In this document: one piece after another, positions 19,011-32,999 of the stretch
How positions within the stretch are numbered: position 1 is the first letter of the stretch
Layout of the letters: every line of letters begins with the position of its first letter
DNA from: Daedaleopsis sinensis
Taxonomy: Eukaryota > Basidiomycota > Agaricomycetes > Polyporales > Polyporaceae
NCBI GenBank assembly: GCA_033807695.1
Contig: CM066308.1
Coordinates: 2,666,001 to 2,730,000, forward strand
Length of the DNA: 64,000 nucleotides
Direction: 5' to 3'
Program-made: the position numbers and the translations under genes
The notes under the pieces: model-generated
Told to the model about the DNA's origin: nothing
The model's database searches: none
The model's input: the letters and a program-made list of their open reading frames with translations, nothing else

Positions 19011-20247
19011 GCCTGTTCGCGTCCTTTTCGACGCTCGACTTCTGCCCGTCGTTGAGCTGACGCGGCGGATGGAGGCTGCAATATACACTCCCCCTTCAAG
19101 ATTCGGTTCCACAGCATGTGCGCTGTGCGGATACCTTGCTTGCGCGCTTTTTTGTGTGTTGCGTCGCGCGTGGATGATTTGTGCATCACGGACTCGTATA
19201 GCATTTTCTTGCACTCTAACATGACCTTTCGAACAACAATTGAATGGCAGATCCGCAATCACTGCCTGGAACACGATGTTCCTTGCTAAGGTATCTGGCA
19301 GTACCAGGTAATTATGGTCGCGGTGCGCAGTCCGACCGGATAATTGTTTTGGCTGTGGCGTCTAGTAACCTGCGCCCCGATATGGAAGGTCAATATGTTT
19401 GTGCGGACAAGGTTAAGTACTAGTAGTCGGGGCCGGTGTGCTGATAATCATCATTTCAATGACACGGTGCAGACATCGCAACAGGAGACCACAGCAGCCT
19501 CGTGACCGCCACTGGTTTCGCAATGATGCCTAAGGATTGCGGGAGTTCCACTTCCAGGCGAGTTCTCACCGGTAACTAATACTCACGGTGCAGTCGTTCA
19601 ACAATGACCGAGCCTCGATGCAGGGACATGTCCACCTCGTGCATCCTCGTGCATCAAGCGTTCTCTCCATGGCACCGCCCACGGACCACAACAAGATGCC
19701 ATACGTTATATGTCGCGCCTTCTGTGCGTGGACATGCATGGCCAGGCGAAACGTAAGTAAGTACTGCTGACTCGCTGACGATTGGACGGAGGGATCGGAC
19801 GCTTTCTAAGCCAGAGTTACATGGATGATCGGGGAGCTCGGAGTCAAAGTGGGTGAACCGTAGTGTGGTCTGCACTGCGCTGCTCGACCTGTTTATGTCG
19901 GATTGCAGCGACATGGAGACATTCGCGTTTTTCTAGCTATAGGATCATGGTAGCTGGCAAGTAGCTAGCTGCGGCTGTGCGAGCGTTACGAAACCTTGGG
20001 CAGATCGGAATGCCGGCCGGATGACGGAGCGGGCGGTCAGGGGGCGGCTCTGTCAAGTCATCATCGGGATGATACATCCGCCCGATCTACGACGGACAAC
20101 GCCCCGAGCCTATTTACACTGCTCATGCCCCCGCGTTCTCTCTGATCTCTACCTCCCACTCCCTCTTCCTTCGCTCTTCAACCACATTCCCGCTTGCACC
20201 TCTGCCATCAAGGCTAACCCGACCACCCGCCACCCACAAACGACGTC
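19011..20247. other. Intergenic region, nothing recognised
   Basis: Only short open frames without family motifs are present. A small direct repeat (CCTCGTGCAT twice, near 19636-19655) is visible. The final 150 bp are C/T-rich and probably form the promoter and leader of the Sec14 gene. Confidence 0.5.
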
Positions 20248-21752
20248 ATGGCGCACAAAGACAAGGAATCTGTCCTCAACGAATTTCGGAAGGAGCTAGA
20301 ACAAGAAGGAACTATCCATGCAGGCGACACTATCGGTACCGACGATGAAACGCTCCTGTATGTCTCCTCATTTCCCTATCCTTGCCTGCCCCGCCACGAG
20401 ACTCACGAGTCCATGTATGTAGCCGATTCCTCCGCGCGCGTAGTTTTCACTTGAAACAGTCCGTGCTCATGTGGAAGAACTGTCAACATTGGCGAAGCAC
20501 AGTCGAAGGTGTTGGGATAGACGAGCTCTACCGCCAGATTGACCCATTCGATGTATGTCATTCCCGATTTCACTCTACCTATCCTAGTCTCAAACGGGCC
20601 GCCGCCTTCCGTGTTTTAGTATCCGGAACGGGACCACGTATTCGATTGTTGGCCATTGTACTTCCACAAGGTACGCTACATCCCATACGTCCCTATAGCG
20701 CACTTCTAAACATAGCCGTGTGATTCGCAGACGGACAAGGTCAGTAGCTACCAAATACGTTACGGCGTGGTCGCTCACTCGGCGGCGCGAATGACAATAG
20801 GAAGGCTACCCACTCAACTTCCACCACTTTGGCGGCATCAACCTTGACAAGCTGCAAAAGAAAATGACGCTCGAGCGTTTCTGGCAGACCGTCGTCGTCA
20901 ATTGCGAAGCGCTGCCCAGAGAAGTTCTCCCTGCTGCCTCTGAAGCTGCCGGCAAGCATGTCCCTGGCACGTCCGTCGTCATCGACCTTTCAGGATTCGG
21001 GTAAGCTCATTCTTGTCTGATGCGTCAATCATACTCACGAAAGCACACGCAGAATTTCGCAGTTTTGGCAAATGAAGGACTTCGCACGGAGCTCTTTCCA
21101 GGTTTCACAAGATTATTTCCCAGAAACGTGAGCTTTTCCATCGGTCTAGGTATGTATGTATTCACTGACTCGATGCGTGCATCGCAGTGTCGCACGTCTC
21201 TCAATCGTGAATGCCCCGCGGGGCTTCTCCGTGATCTGGAATGTCATGAAGCCGTGGATCGCAAAGGAGACGGCCGCGAAGGTCAACATCATGGGCTCCG
21301 ACTACAAGTCGAAGCTCTTGGAGTTCATCGACGAGGACGCCCTTCCCGCACGCCTCGGGGGCAAGTGCACATGCGACGGCCTCGGCGGGTGCATGAAGAG
21401 CAACGCTGGGCCGTGGATGCACAGGCGCAAGGAGCGTCGCGCGGCGTGGCTCAGGGGTGATCGCGATACCATCCACATCCTGCCCGGGGAGCTGACCGGG
21501 GAGCTCGTCGCGAAGAACGTCTCTGCGGAGTCTTCACTGCGTGGCAGTTCGTCGTCGCGGCGTATGTCTCGCGCGTCTTCCTCCGAGTCCTCGTCCATCG
21601 CCACCCCGGCGCTGAGTGACCACGGTCAGGAGAAAGGCACTGCTCTTGCGCCGGAGAAGAGCGCGGCTGTCGCTGTGCGTGACGCATCTGAAGACGTACA
21701 GGTGCCAACTGGGGATCTGCACAAGGAACGACCGAGTATGGTTGCTGCCTAG
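20248..21752 (+). CDS. Sec14-like phosphatidylinositol/phosphatidylcholine transfer protein
   Basis: CRAL-TRIO lipid-exchange protein acting at Golgi/endosomal membranes in well-studied relatives. After MAHKDKESVLNEFRKELEQE, the CRAL-TRIO-N helix gives ETLLRFLRARSFHLKQSVLM. The lipid-binding domain has FHKTDKEGYPLNFHHFGGIN, HVPGTSVVIDLSGFGISQFW, VSQDYFPETVARLSIVNAPR and NIMGSDYKSKLLEFIDEDAL, then LPARLGGKCTCDGLGGC, the usual LP..LGG.C end. The C-terminal tail of about 110 residues is Ser/Arg-rich and not conserved. Around seven exons are needed, including a 9-nt exon (ACGGACAAG, 20731-20739) that encodes TDK between FHK and EGYP. The intron that ends at 21187 joins FPET to VARLSIVN. Confidence 0.9.
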
Positions 21753-22054
21753 AGATTTATTGGTGTTCACCGCTGTGTCATACATACTATCATCTGTATC
21801 ATTTGAGGTTGGTTGTGTTGCTAGTATGTATCCTAATCATTCATGTAGTCCTATGTATTGCTAAGTATTGCGATATGATATGCACCGATTCACAACGCCC
21901 GCTCCGAATCCTTTACTCATCGTCGTGTATGGTGCGTACGGACTGGTAGTACGGTGCCGACGGTCCGGCACTCAGCACAGCGCCGCACAGGCGGGCGTGG
22001 GAAAGAGCGTCACTAGAGCAGGCCGAGTGGGCGCCTGGAGAACTGCTGCTCGAC
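21753..22054. other. Intergenic region between the Sec14-like gene and VMA6
   Basis: This holds the 3' end of the Sec14-like gene and the promoter of the V-ATPase gene. I see no further gene and no clear TATA box. Confidence 0.5.
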
Positions 22055-23510
22055 ATGGAGGCCTTGCTATTCAACGTGCGCATCTCATTACTCTTGCTTG
22101 CCAGTCGTCGCTCACACATGTCCGAAACTGCAGGTTTCTGGCGGGTTTCTCGAGGGTATTGTTAGGGGCTACAAGGCCGGCCTCCTTACCCAGAACCAGT
22201 ACAACAACCTCACGCAATGCGAGACTATTGAGGGTGCGTCTGCTCTGCCTGGGGTGAAGACGGTGTTGGACGCAGAGCTTGATGTGAATGTGTGGGACAG
22301 ACTTCCGGACACAACTGTCCGCAACGGACTATGGCAACTTCCTTGCGAACGAACCCCTGCCGATCTCGACCTCCACCATCTCGGACAAGGCGACGCAGGT
22401 GCTCGTCGACCAGTTCAACTACCTCCGGAGCAACGCCGTCGAGCCGCTGAGCAAGTTCCTTGAGTACATGACGTGCGTCGTCTCCGTCCCCGCCCCGGCG
22501 CGGGTGCAAGCTTTGTGGTGGTGGGGGTGCTGACGGCGCGCACGGCAGGTACGCGTACATGATCGACAATGTGATACTCATCATCACCGGGACGCTGCAC
22601 GGGCGGAATACGAACGAGCTCCTGCTGCGCTGCCACCCGCTGGGCATCTTCGACACCATGCCCGCGCTCTGCGTCGCGACGAACGTGGAGGAGCTGTACC
22701 ACACGGTCCTGGTCGAGACACCTCTAGGTACGTCCGCTCCTCCGCAGCCCCTCACTTGCACGACCTCGGGCAATCGCACCCTCTGCCCTCTCCTCCTCCT
22801 GGCCCTCCCCGTTTCCTGGCGCTCCTCTCTTCTCACCTCCCTCCTCGCCCGCAGCGAACTACTTCCGGGACTCAGTCACAGCCGCGGACCTCGACGACCT
22901 GAACATCGAGATCATCCGGAACACGCTCTACAAGGCCTACCTCGAGGACTTCGACGCCTTCTGCCAGACGCTCGGCGGGCCGACCGCGGAGCTCATGCAC
23001 GCCATCCTCGCGTTCGAGGCGGACCGCCGCGCGATCAACATCACGATCAACTCGTTCGGCACGCAGCTCTCCAAGGAGCAGCGCGCGAAGCTCTTCCCGA
23101 CGATCGGCCGCCTCTTCCCCGAGGGCAACAACGCGCTCGCGCGCGCGGACGACATCGACCAGGTCCGCCAGGCGCTCGAGCCCGTCGCCGAGTACCGCGC
23201 CTTCTTCGACGCGTCACCGTCTGCCGGGCGCCCGAACGGCTCTGGGGCCGGGGCCGGGGCCGGGGAGAGCAGCGCGAGCCTGCTCGGTGACCTGGGCGCG
23301 GAGCTTGGGGGGGCGGCGGACCTCGAGGACCGTTTCTTCGTGCACGAGGTGCACCTGAACAAGCTCGCGTTCCTGCAGCAGTTCCAGCACGCGACGTTCT
23401 ACGGGTACGTGAAGCTCAAGGAGCAGGAGATCCGGAGCGTGACGTGGATCGCGGAGTGCATCGCGCAGAACGCGCGCGACAGGATACACGACTTCATTCC
23501 GACGTTCTGA
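22055..23510 (+). CDS. VMA6: V-type proton ATPase subunit d
   Basis: Subunit d (yeast Vma6) couples the V1 central stalk to the V0 proton ring. Five exons read [27 protein letters not shown] (then [13 protein letters not shown]), [20 protein letters not shown] up to [26 protein letters not shown] with [14 protein letters not shown] up to LVETPL, and [20 protein letters not shown] to the end, [24 protein letters not shown]. These are hallmark blocks of the family. A Gly/Ala/Ser insert ([17 protein letters not shown]) lies in the last third, where fungal proteins vary. The last exon is very GC-rich. The first exon is tiny (21 nt, MEALLFN). Expected length of about 360 residues agrees. Confidence 0.94.
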
Positions 23511-23987
23511 GCGTGCGCGGCGGACTGCCTTCCTCCGGCGAGGCTTGTGGAGAGTGTACCCTCGTGGACGTGGACTTGTATGGCGGACTAGCTTAATCGC
23601 ATATACCTCTCCGTTGTACTCTCGCCTAAAGACCTTGGTGTTGTGTGAACGTATTGAAACCTAGCCCGGAGTTAGCCGGATCCGTTAACCTCTGGAGTCT
23701 GAACCACATAACATACACTAAGCCGCTGATAGACCCAACCATACATGAATTTACACCATAGCCCTGGATATCCGAGTGACACGTCGACCAGAGTCCGAGG
23801 ACTCCAACCCCGAGATACGAGAGGAAATAGACGGTCGAGACGGTGACCCCCTGTTTTCCGTTTTCCTCCTCCTGCTAATCTTCCTTTGCCTTTGCCTGTC
23901 TCCAACTTGAGATCATACTGTTCGAAATGCCCGTCAGCGCAAGAACCCGCACGGTGGACAGAACGGACGCGCCTTGCAACGCCACGC

Positions 23988-24476
23988 TCACTCGAGGAGC
24001 GCAAACTCGGAGAACGGCCCCCCGTTGATGTTGAAGCACTGGTTGACCGTCGGGATCCTGAGTCCGGACGCGCACCCGTTCGCGGGGGTGACCACGACCG
24101 CGAACGGGAGCCCCTGCGAGCTCGGCTGCGAGATCGCGACGGAGGTGAACGAGCTCGAGCTGTCGAAGAGACACTGGTTGATGGGGAGCGTCGCGAGGTT
24201 GAACGTGAAGCAGCTCGCGCAGTTGGCCGAGGGGCACAGCAGGAGCGTCGCGGGGAACGTCGCGCCCGCCGCGTCGGGGTGCACGCCGGGGGTGGGTGCG
24301 GACGTGGTGTTCGTGAGCCTCTCGATGCGCTCGAGGACGCCGACGGGGAATGTGGCGGCCATCTTGGTCATCTCACCCGAGATGGCCTTGATGGCGGTGG
24401 AGCTGGAGCTCGTCGGGATGGCACCGACGGCCTGGGACAGAGCGGCGAGTGCGACGGCTGCGATGACGAACTGCAT
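23988..24476 (-). CDS. Small secreted cysteine-containing protein, unknown function
   Basis: Single-exon gene of 162 codons. The first 19 residues (MQFVIAAVALAALSQAVGA) form a clear secretion signal with a likely cut after VGA. The mature part has six cysteines: LLLCPSANCASCFTF, INQCLF, NGCASG and NQCFNING. There is no transmembrane segment afterwards and no enzyme motif. Such proteins are common in plant-associated and wood-decay fungi, and no role can be assigned. It is convergent with VMA6. Confidence 0.75.
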   Translation of the reverse strand: MQFVIAAVALAALSQAVGAIPTSSSSTAIKAISGEMTKMAATFPVGVLERIERLTNTTSAPTPGVHPDAAGATFPATLLLCPSANCASCFTFNLATLPINQCLFDSSSSFTSVAISQPSSQGLPFAVVVTPANGCASGLRIPTVNQCFNINGGPFSEFALLE

Positions 24477-24611
24477 TGTGAAGTGGATGAGGATGATAGC
24501 GAGGATTGGAGAGGGAGTGTGTTAGAGTAAGGAGACGTTGGTGATTGTTGAGTGTCTGACGAGAGAGGCGACCGTTGGGAGTCGTGCTGATCCTGATTCT
24601 TCATACTAGGC

Positions 24612-24618
24612 TTTTATA
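24612..24618 (-). promoter_or_regulatory. TATA box of the secreted-protein gene
   Basis: TATAAAA on the minus strand, about 137 bp upstream of the ATG at 24476, suggests a strong inducible-type promoter. Confidence 0.5.
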
Positions 24619-25041
24619 CTCGGGCCTGCAAGGGCGAAGTGCACATAATGAGCCATATTCCAACTGCTGGTCCGCTGTTGGATGTGCATGTGCAGTAAAG
24701 TTCCAACAACTATACAGAGTACGAGACACTTTCGACAGCGGGTACCTTGTGTATGTAGCCGGTTGAGCGGCGACAACTTTAACCGTTTCTGTCACGCTGC
24801 ATGCGCGAGCGAGGCCGTCTGCCCTACGGGAACCACAATGCCATGTTGGCTCCGTGATAAAATGATAGGACCTCAAACAATCCACTAGAGCAGCAGCTTG
24901 GCATCCGACAGGGTGATCTGCGGGACGCCGAACCACACGACACCGGCGTTTGCGGAACAGTGGGTAAGTAAGCATAGTATTCCAACGCCGCTACTGTCCA
25001 CAAAGGAGTACGCACGGTTATACAGTCCCTAAAGCCTCCCC

Positions 25042-26127
25042 CTATTCTCCAGTATCGAGCTCAGCTTGCATATCCGGCACGTACGGAGACATGTCAACCT
25101 CCGTTCTAACAGTGATAGATGTCGAACAAGACTCTAAGTTCTGGTTCTTAAAATAATCACTAAGCATTGAACAATACCCATGCTGAAGGACAGCACGGTG
25201 TACTGTATCGTTTACCGCTATGTTGGAGTATATGGTCAGTTTTGGCTCGCGATGGGTCGACAATCCATACTGTGCAGCGCGCACCTAGTCCTAAATTGAC
25301 GATTCTTTTTGCGGTCAGGTAAACACCTAGGTGACTAGTACCACTCCTCCCATGCAGCATCACATGCTCAAACAGAACTTGAAGCAGCATTCTGGGCAAG
25401 CGTAGATCCCGCACAAATAATCTAGGAAGATGTCAGTTGACATCTCGCCGAGGTAAGTTTACATACCTCAATGCAACCGGACACTCAACCTTGTCAATGA
25501 CTTGGCAGGGCGTGTCCTCGAGAATGTGTCTGAAAGTACCTCGTGGCGACAGTCCGTGCCTTTGCAAGTTGAATGTGAACCGGGAACTTGAGGATACTGG
25601 TGCGACAAATCTACGACATAGCGGCCCCGTATCATCGACAAACGAGGAGAAGCCGCGCACATCGTTACCGTCCGTAGGCTTTCAAGGTCCACGATTTGAG
25701 AAGTTGCAGCCCGGGTAGTTATCTCTGGAGGGACCGATCTAGCTGCAGTTGAGGGATGAACCGTGGTTCTCGGATTGCTCGTTCACACCCCATGAACACA
25801 GAACTGCACTCGGGCCGATCAGGGCAACGACGAACTTCTTGTCAACCAGCTATTCAGCGGGAGAGATGGTCGAGACTCACTGAGAAGTTGTAGAAGGTAG
25901 TGCAGCAGAACTTTAATCGGCCCAGCGGTTAATTTCAATAGCCCAGGTTGAAGAGGAGTTTCAAGCCAAGACAGCTCCGGAAGGCCGTTAATCCTACCAA
26001 TTTTTTCGGCACAGTCCTTGCGATAATTGGGCAATTCCAATGCGAACCCATCCAACGGTTCTCGAGGGAGGGCACTAAGGAGACCACACACATCACGACG
26101 TTGTCCAGCAATGCGACATCCATTCAT
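25042..26127 (-). other. Unidentified spliced coding-like region
   Basis: The minus strand has runs that read like protein but belong to no family I can name. About 25870-26127 reads EKIGRINGLPELSWLETPLQ and LLKLTAGPIKVLLHYLLQLL. About 25487-25660 reads FTFNLQRHGLSPRGTFRHIL and DTPCQVIDKVECPVALR. A 45-nt candidate intron (GTATGT to CTAG) then joins to LFVRDLRLPRMLLQVLFEHV and MLHGRSGTSHL. A final open stretch ends at 25042. The frames do not link into one clean model. It could be a lineage-specific gene or a decayed one. Confidence 0.3.
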
Positions 26128-26208
26128 TCAGACTTGCCAGTCACGATACTACAGCACTGCAGGAGATGCTCAGCAAGATAATGTCCCACAACGAGATCCA
26201 TACTCCAT

Positions 26209-30022
<3,814 letters not shown>

Positions 30023-30540
30023 GGAGGTAATAAGCAGGGGAGCTTGCAGGGTGCATAACCGCTGACTCGGATGGACCGGGGCCGTCGGGCGTCGGGCGTC
30101 TCCATTTCTATATCCATCGGGCGTCTATGCTATTCCCAACCCTAACCCGGACCTTCAAGTATACCAAAATCGCTAATCCTTATTATCGACCCGCACTCAG
30201 TACCGCCCTGCATGTGCATTGTGCACTCTAGTCAAACGGAAGTGGAAATAAGACCAAATTTTCTTGTATTACGGCCAGCATCGTCGATAATAAGACAAGA
30301 ACGAGCCATGTAGGGAACACCGAATGAGGGAGTGTGCAAGAGGGGTGTATGTATATCATCAAGCATGCATGCGAGAATTATTGATACAGTTATGCCGACC
30401 ACGGTCTAGATATTATACGACTGTAGGGATGGGTGGGCTGTGTGCACACAAATCCTCCCGAAAAACCAAGTCCGCCGCGACCAGCACACGCGCTGTTACT
30501 CTACACTACGTACCTGTGGTCAATGGCTGTCCGGGATCTA
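30023..30540. other. Intergenic region between PRP2 and TAM41
   Basis: It contains the short PRP2 promoter, including the small tandem GTCGGGC repeat near 30088-30101, and the 3' side of TAM41. No gene was recognised. Confidence 0.5.
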
Positions 30541-31947
30541 TCACGACGGAGGCGAGTCCGCGCTCGCTGAGCCCTTCCACCATTTGCTGACCTTCTCGGC
30601 CGAGTACCGCATGCTCTTGACCGGGCCCGCGCTGACGAGGCCCTTGAGCGTCTGCACGGCCGAGGGGGCGCGCACGATGTTGTGCAGTTCTAGAGCGCAG
30701 CGAGCGTCAGTCGGCCGCCGCGCGCCGAGATCGGACGCACTCACCTCGTTCGAGCACCGACGGGAGGGCCTCGTCGCCCGCGAGCCTCGTCCAGTAGACG
30801 GCCTCGTCGGCCTCCCTGGGCGGGATTGACGACGATTGCCGCGCATAGTGGTCTGTGACGTGCGTGAGGAGGTTTGACGGCAGCTTACGAAGGTGCGCCA
30901 TGCGTGCGTGCGGGCTCGTGTCCTGCTGGATCGTCGCGGAGTGTGCGGGCCAGTGCACGCCCGGGAGGGCGACGACGAGGCGGTGGTAGAGCTCCTTGAA
31001 CTGCGCGCCCTGCTTGCGGACGATGTTCCCGACCTTGCCGCGGTTCTCGGCGGGGAGGAGCATGCGCACGTCGCCCGCGTACGAGAAGCCGGCGATGCGC
31101 TCGAAGAGCTCGCGCTCGGAGAAGTCGGCGGGGAGTGTGAGGAGGGCGGTGCGGACGGCGGAGGTGAGGTTCACCTGCTGCGTGAGCCGCACGCGCGCGT
31201 CGTCCTTGATGATACGGATGGGCTTGTGCATGCGCCCGGAGAGGTAGAGCGTCTTCCAGTTCAGCAGGTCGGAACAGAGGTTGTCGACGGTCGTGACTCC
31301 GTATTTGATCGTCTGTGCCGCTTCACGTTCAGTACCCCGGCCGTGCATGAGCATCATACTCGCAGAAGGGAGTCACGCACCACGCCGTTCATGGTCACCA
31401 TCGAGTTAAACCATACCCCAGGGGAGATGTCCTCCACTCGAGCGACGAACGAGGAGCCCATCATCCTCACGCCAAGCGGGTAGTGTCCCGGAAACTGGTG
31501 CATGTTGATGGAGTGCCAGTGGTCGGGGTGCGTCACCGCGAAGAGGAAGTCGAGCATCGGCCCGCCCGTGCTCGCTGGGTTGTTCGTCGTGTACCCGTCC
31601 TGCTCGAACACGCCTGAGCCGTACGCAAACGCATACCGAATGGGGGCGTCGAACCGCGCGACGATGTCCTCGAGCAGCGCGCGCGTCGAGTCGGCGACAG
31701 GCAGGAGCTGATTTCGGCCGAATGAGGGCGGGAGCGACGCGAGGACCTGGTGTCGGTGCGCTGTAGCTGGCCGCGGGGCGGGGTTCAGGCGGGTGCGTTG
31801 GAGGGGCTTGGACGTAGGGTGTTTGCCCTGCGAGGACGAGGGCGGGGGCGGGGGCGGGGGTTGTGGGCCGGACGAAGCCGCAGTCTCGGTGGCGAGGGAG
31901 CGAGCAATGAGAGTGGGGATCCTGCGGGCATTCGTGCGGGCAAGCAT
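30541..31947 (-). CDS. TAM41: Mitochondrial phosphatidate cytidylyltransferase Tam41
   Basis: Tam41 (MMP37 family) makes CDP-diacylglycerol on the matrix side of the inner membrane, the first step towards cardiolipin. The N-terminus (MLARTNARRIPTLIARSLAT) is a typical matrix presequence, then a poly-Pro linker. The nucleotidyltransferase motif is FAYGSGVFEQDG, with PMLDFLFAVTHPDHWHSINM supplying the acidic residue. Later blocks are KYGVTTVDNLCSDLLNWKTL, SGRMHKPIRIIKDD and LNIVRAPSAVQTLKGL-type sequence, here read as LHNIVRAPSAVQTLKGLVSA. The C-terminus reads KSMRYSAEKVSKWWKG. Two introns: one between MNGV and TIKYGV, one inside ERELHN. Length of about 450 residues agrees with the family. Confidence 0.93.
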
Positions 31948-32999
31948 GGTGGACTAGGAACCGGCGTAGAAGAGAGACTGTTTGGAGAGTTGTGCAATGC
32001 GATGGTCGTCGTCGTAGGTTAACATCCGACTCCGTCCTCGACCGCTGACCCTGGTCCATCTTAGAATAACACCCTCGGTCACGAGACCCACTCCGCTCCG
32101 CGTATGCCCACGCAGACGCGCCAGGACGCGCCTCGCTCCTCGAGCTCCGATCTCCTCCTCCACCATCTTCCACTCCGCATCCATCTTGCCCGTTCCTCAG
32201 TTCATTGCCACAATGGCAACATGCCTCATGTTGGTACTTAGGGCAGAATACGACGCGTACTGCACTCAGTAGTCGTGTAGCCTTTCGAGATTCGGGCTCT
32301 AGTCTGTCAGCGCCGTAGTCATCTGGAGCACGTACGAGGTTGAGGATTTCGTCGCAGGCACCGCTCATACTCACCAGACTCGACCATAACCAGCTACGAC
32401 TCCCGGTCCATCTGCAACCCCCAGCTGCCATTCCTCCCATATGGGGTACTCGTACAACACACCATCAACTTCCGGGGAATAAACCGCCAACACAACGTTC
32501 GACCTAGACGAGCATACGGGAAAAGAAGATGGGTAACACGTAAATGAGAGCGCTGTCGTCGCTTTGAATCCAGAGACCTGCGAGAGTATGTAGTGAGAAC
32601 GGGGACGTGGACGAGAACGACAGCATAGAAAGAGACCAGGGTAAGTAGCGGGACCAGTCACCACAACAACAGGGAGAAGGAAAAAAGACGAGTATTATGT
32701 ACCGACTCAACGGACGGCCACCGGTGCTACTGTTCGCGAGACAAAGGATACCCTAGGGAGACCACCACAGATGACGAGAAGACGAGGACGAAAGAATAGG
32801 TGAGCGCATAAAGAAAACAAGAGTACCATATATCAACGCCGACCAGTACCAGCAGATAGAGGTCGCGCCACACATTTGCGCGTAGATTCTTCATCTACAT
32901 AGATATCGAGACCTCAGATCAGTATCGGCGTTCGCCTCGTGTCGGCGAGCGTCGCGACCGTGCACCTCTTATGGGCGTATAAGCGAGTCGTGGTGGGGT
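31948..32999. other. Mostly non-coding stretch with a possible short minus-strand cysteine-rich remnant
   Basis: On the minus strand around 32190-32250 one frame reads FCPKYQHEACCHCGNELR, a dense Cys/His cluster of the kind seen in small basidiomycete zinc-binding proteins. A neighbouring frame begins MDAEWKMVEEEIGARGARRV. About 32370-32500 reads VLAVYSPEVDGVLYEYPIWE. The parts lie in different frames and no GT..AG set connects them, so I take this as a decayed or unresolved gene. The rest shows nothing recognisable. Confidence 0.25.

Noticed and set aside
22225..22836. Minus-strand frame of about 203 codons within VMA6
   Set aside because: Lies antisense to conserved exons of the V-ATPase subunit and is of low-complexity composition.
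23886..24530. Plus-strand Arg/Glu/Gly-rich frame opposite the secreted-protein gene
   Set aside because: The minus-strand frame has a signal peptide and ordered cysteines; the plus-strand frame is a compositional shadow.
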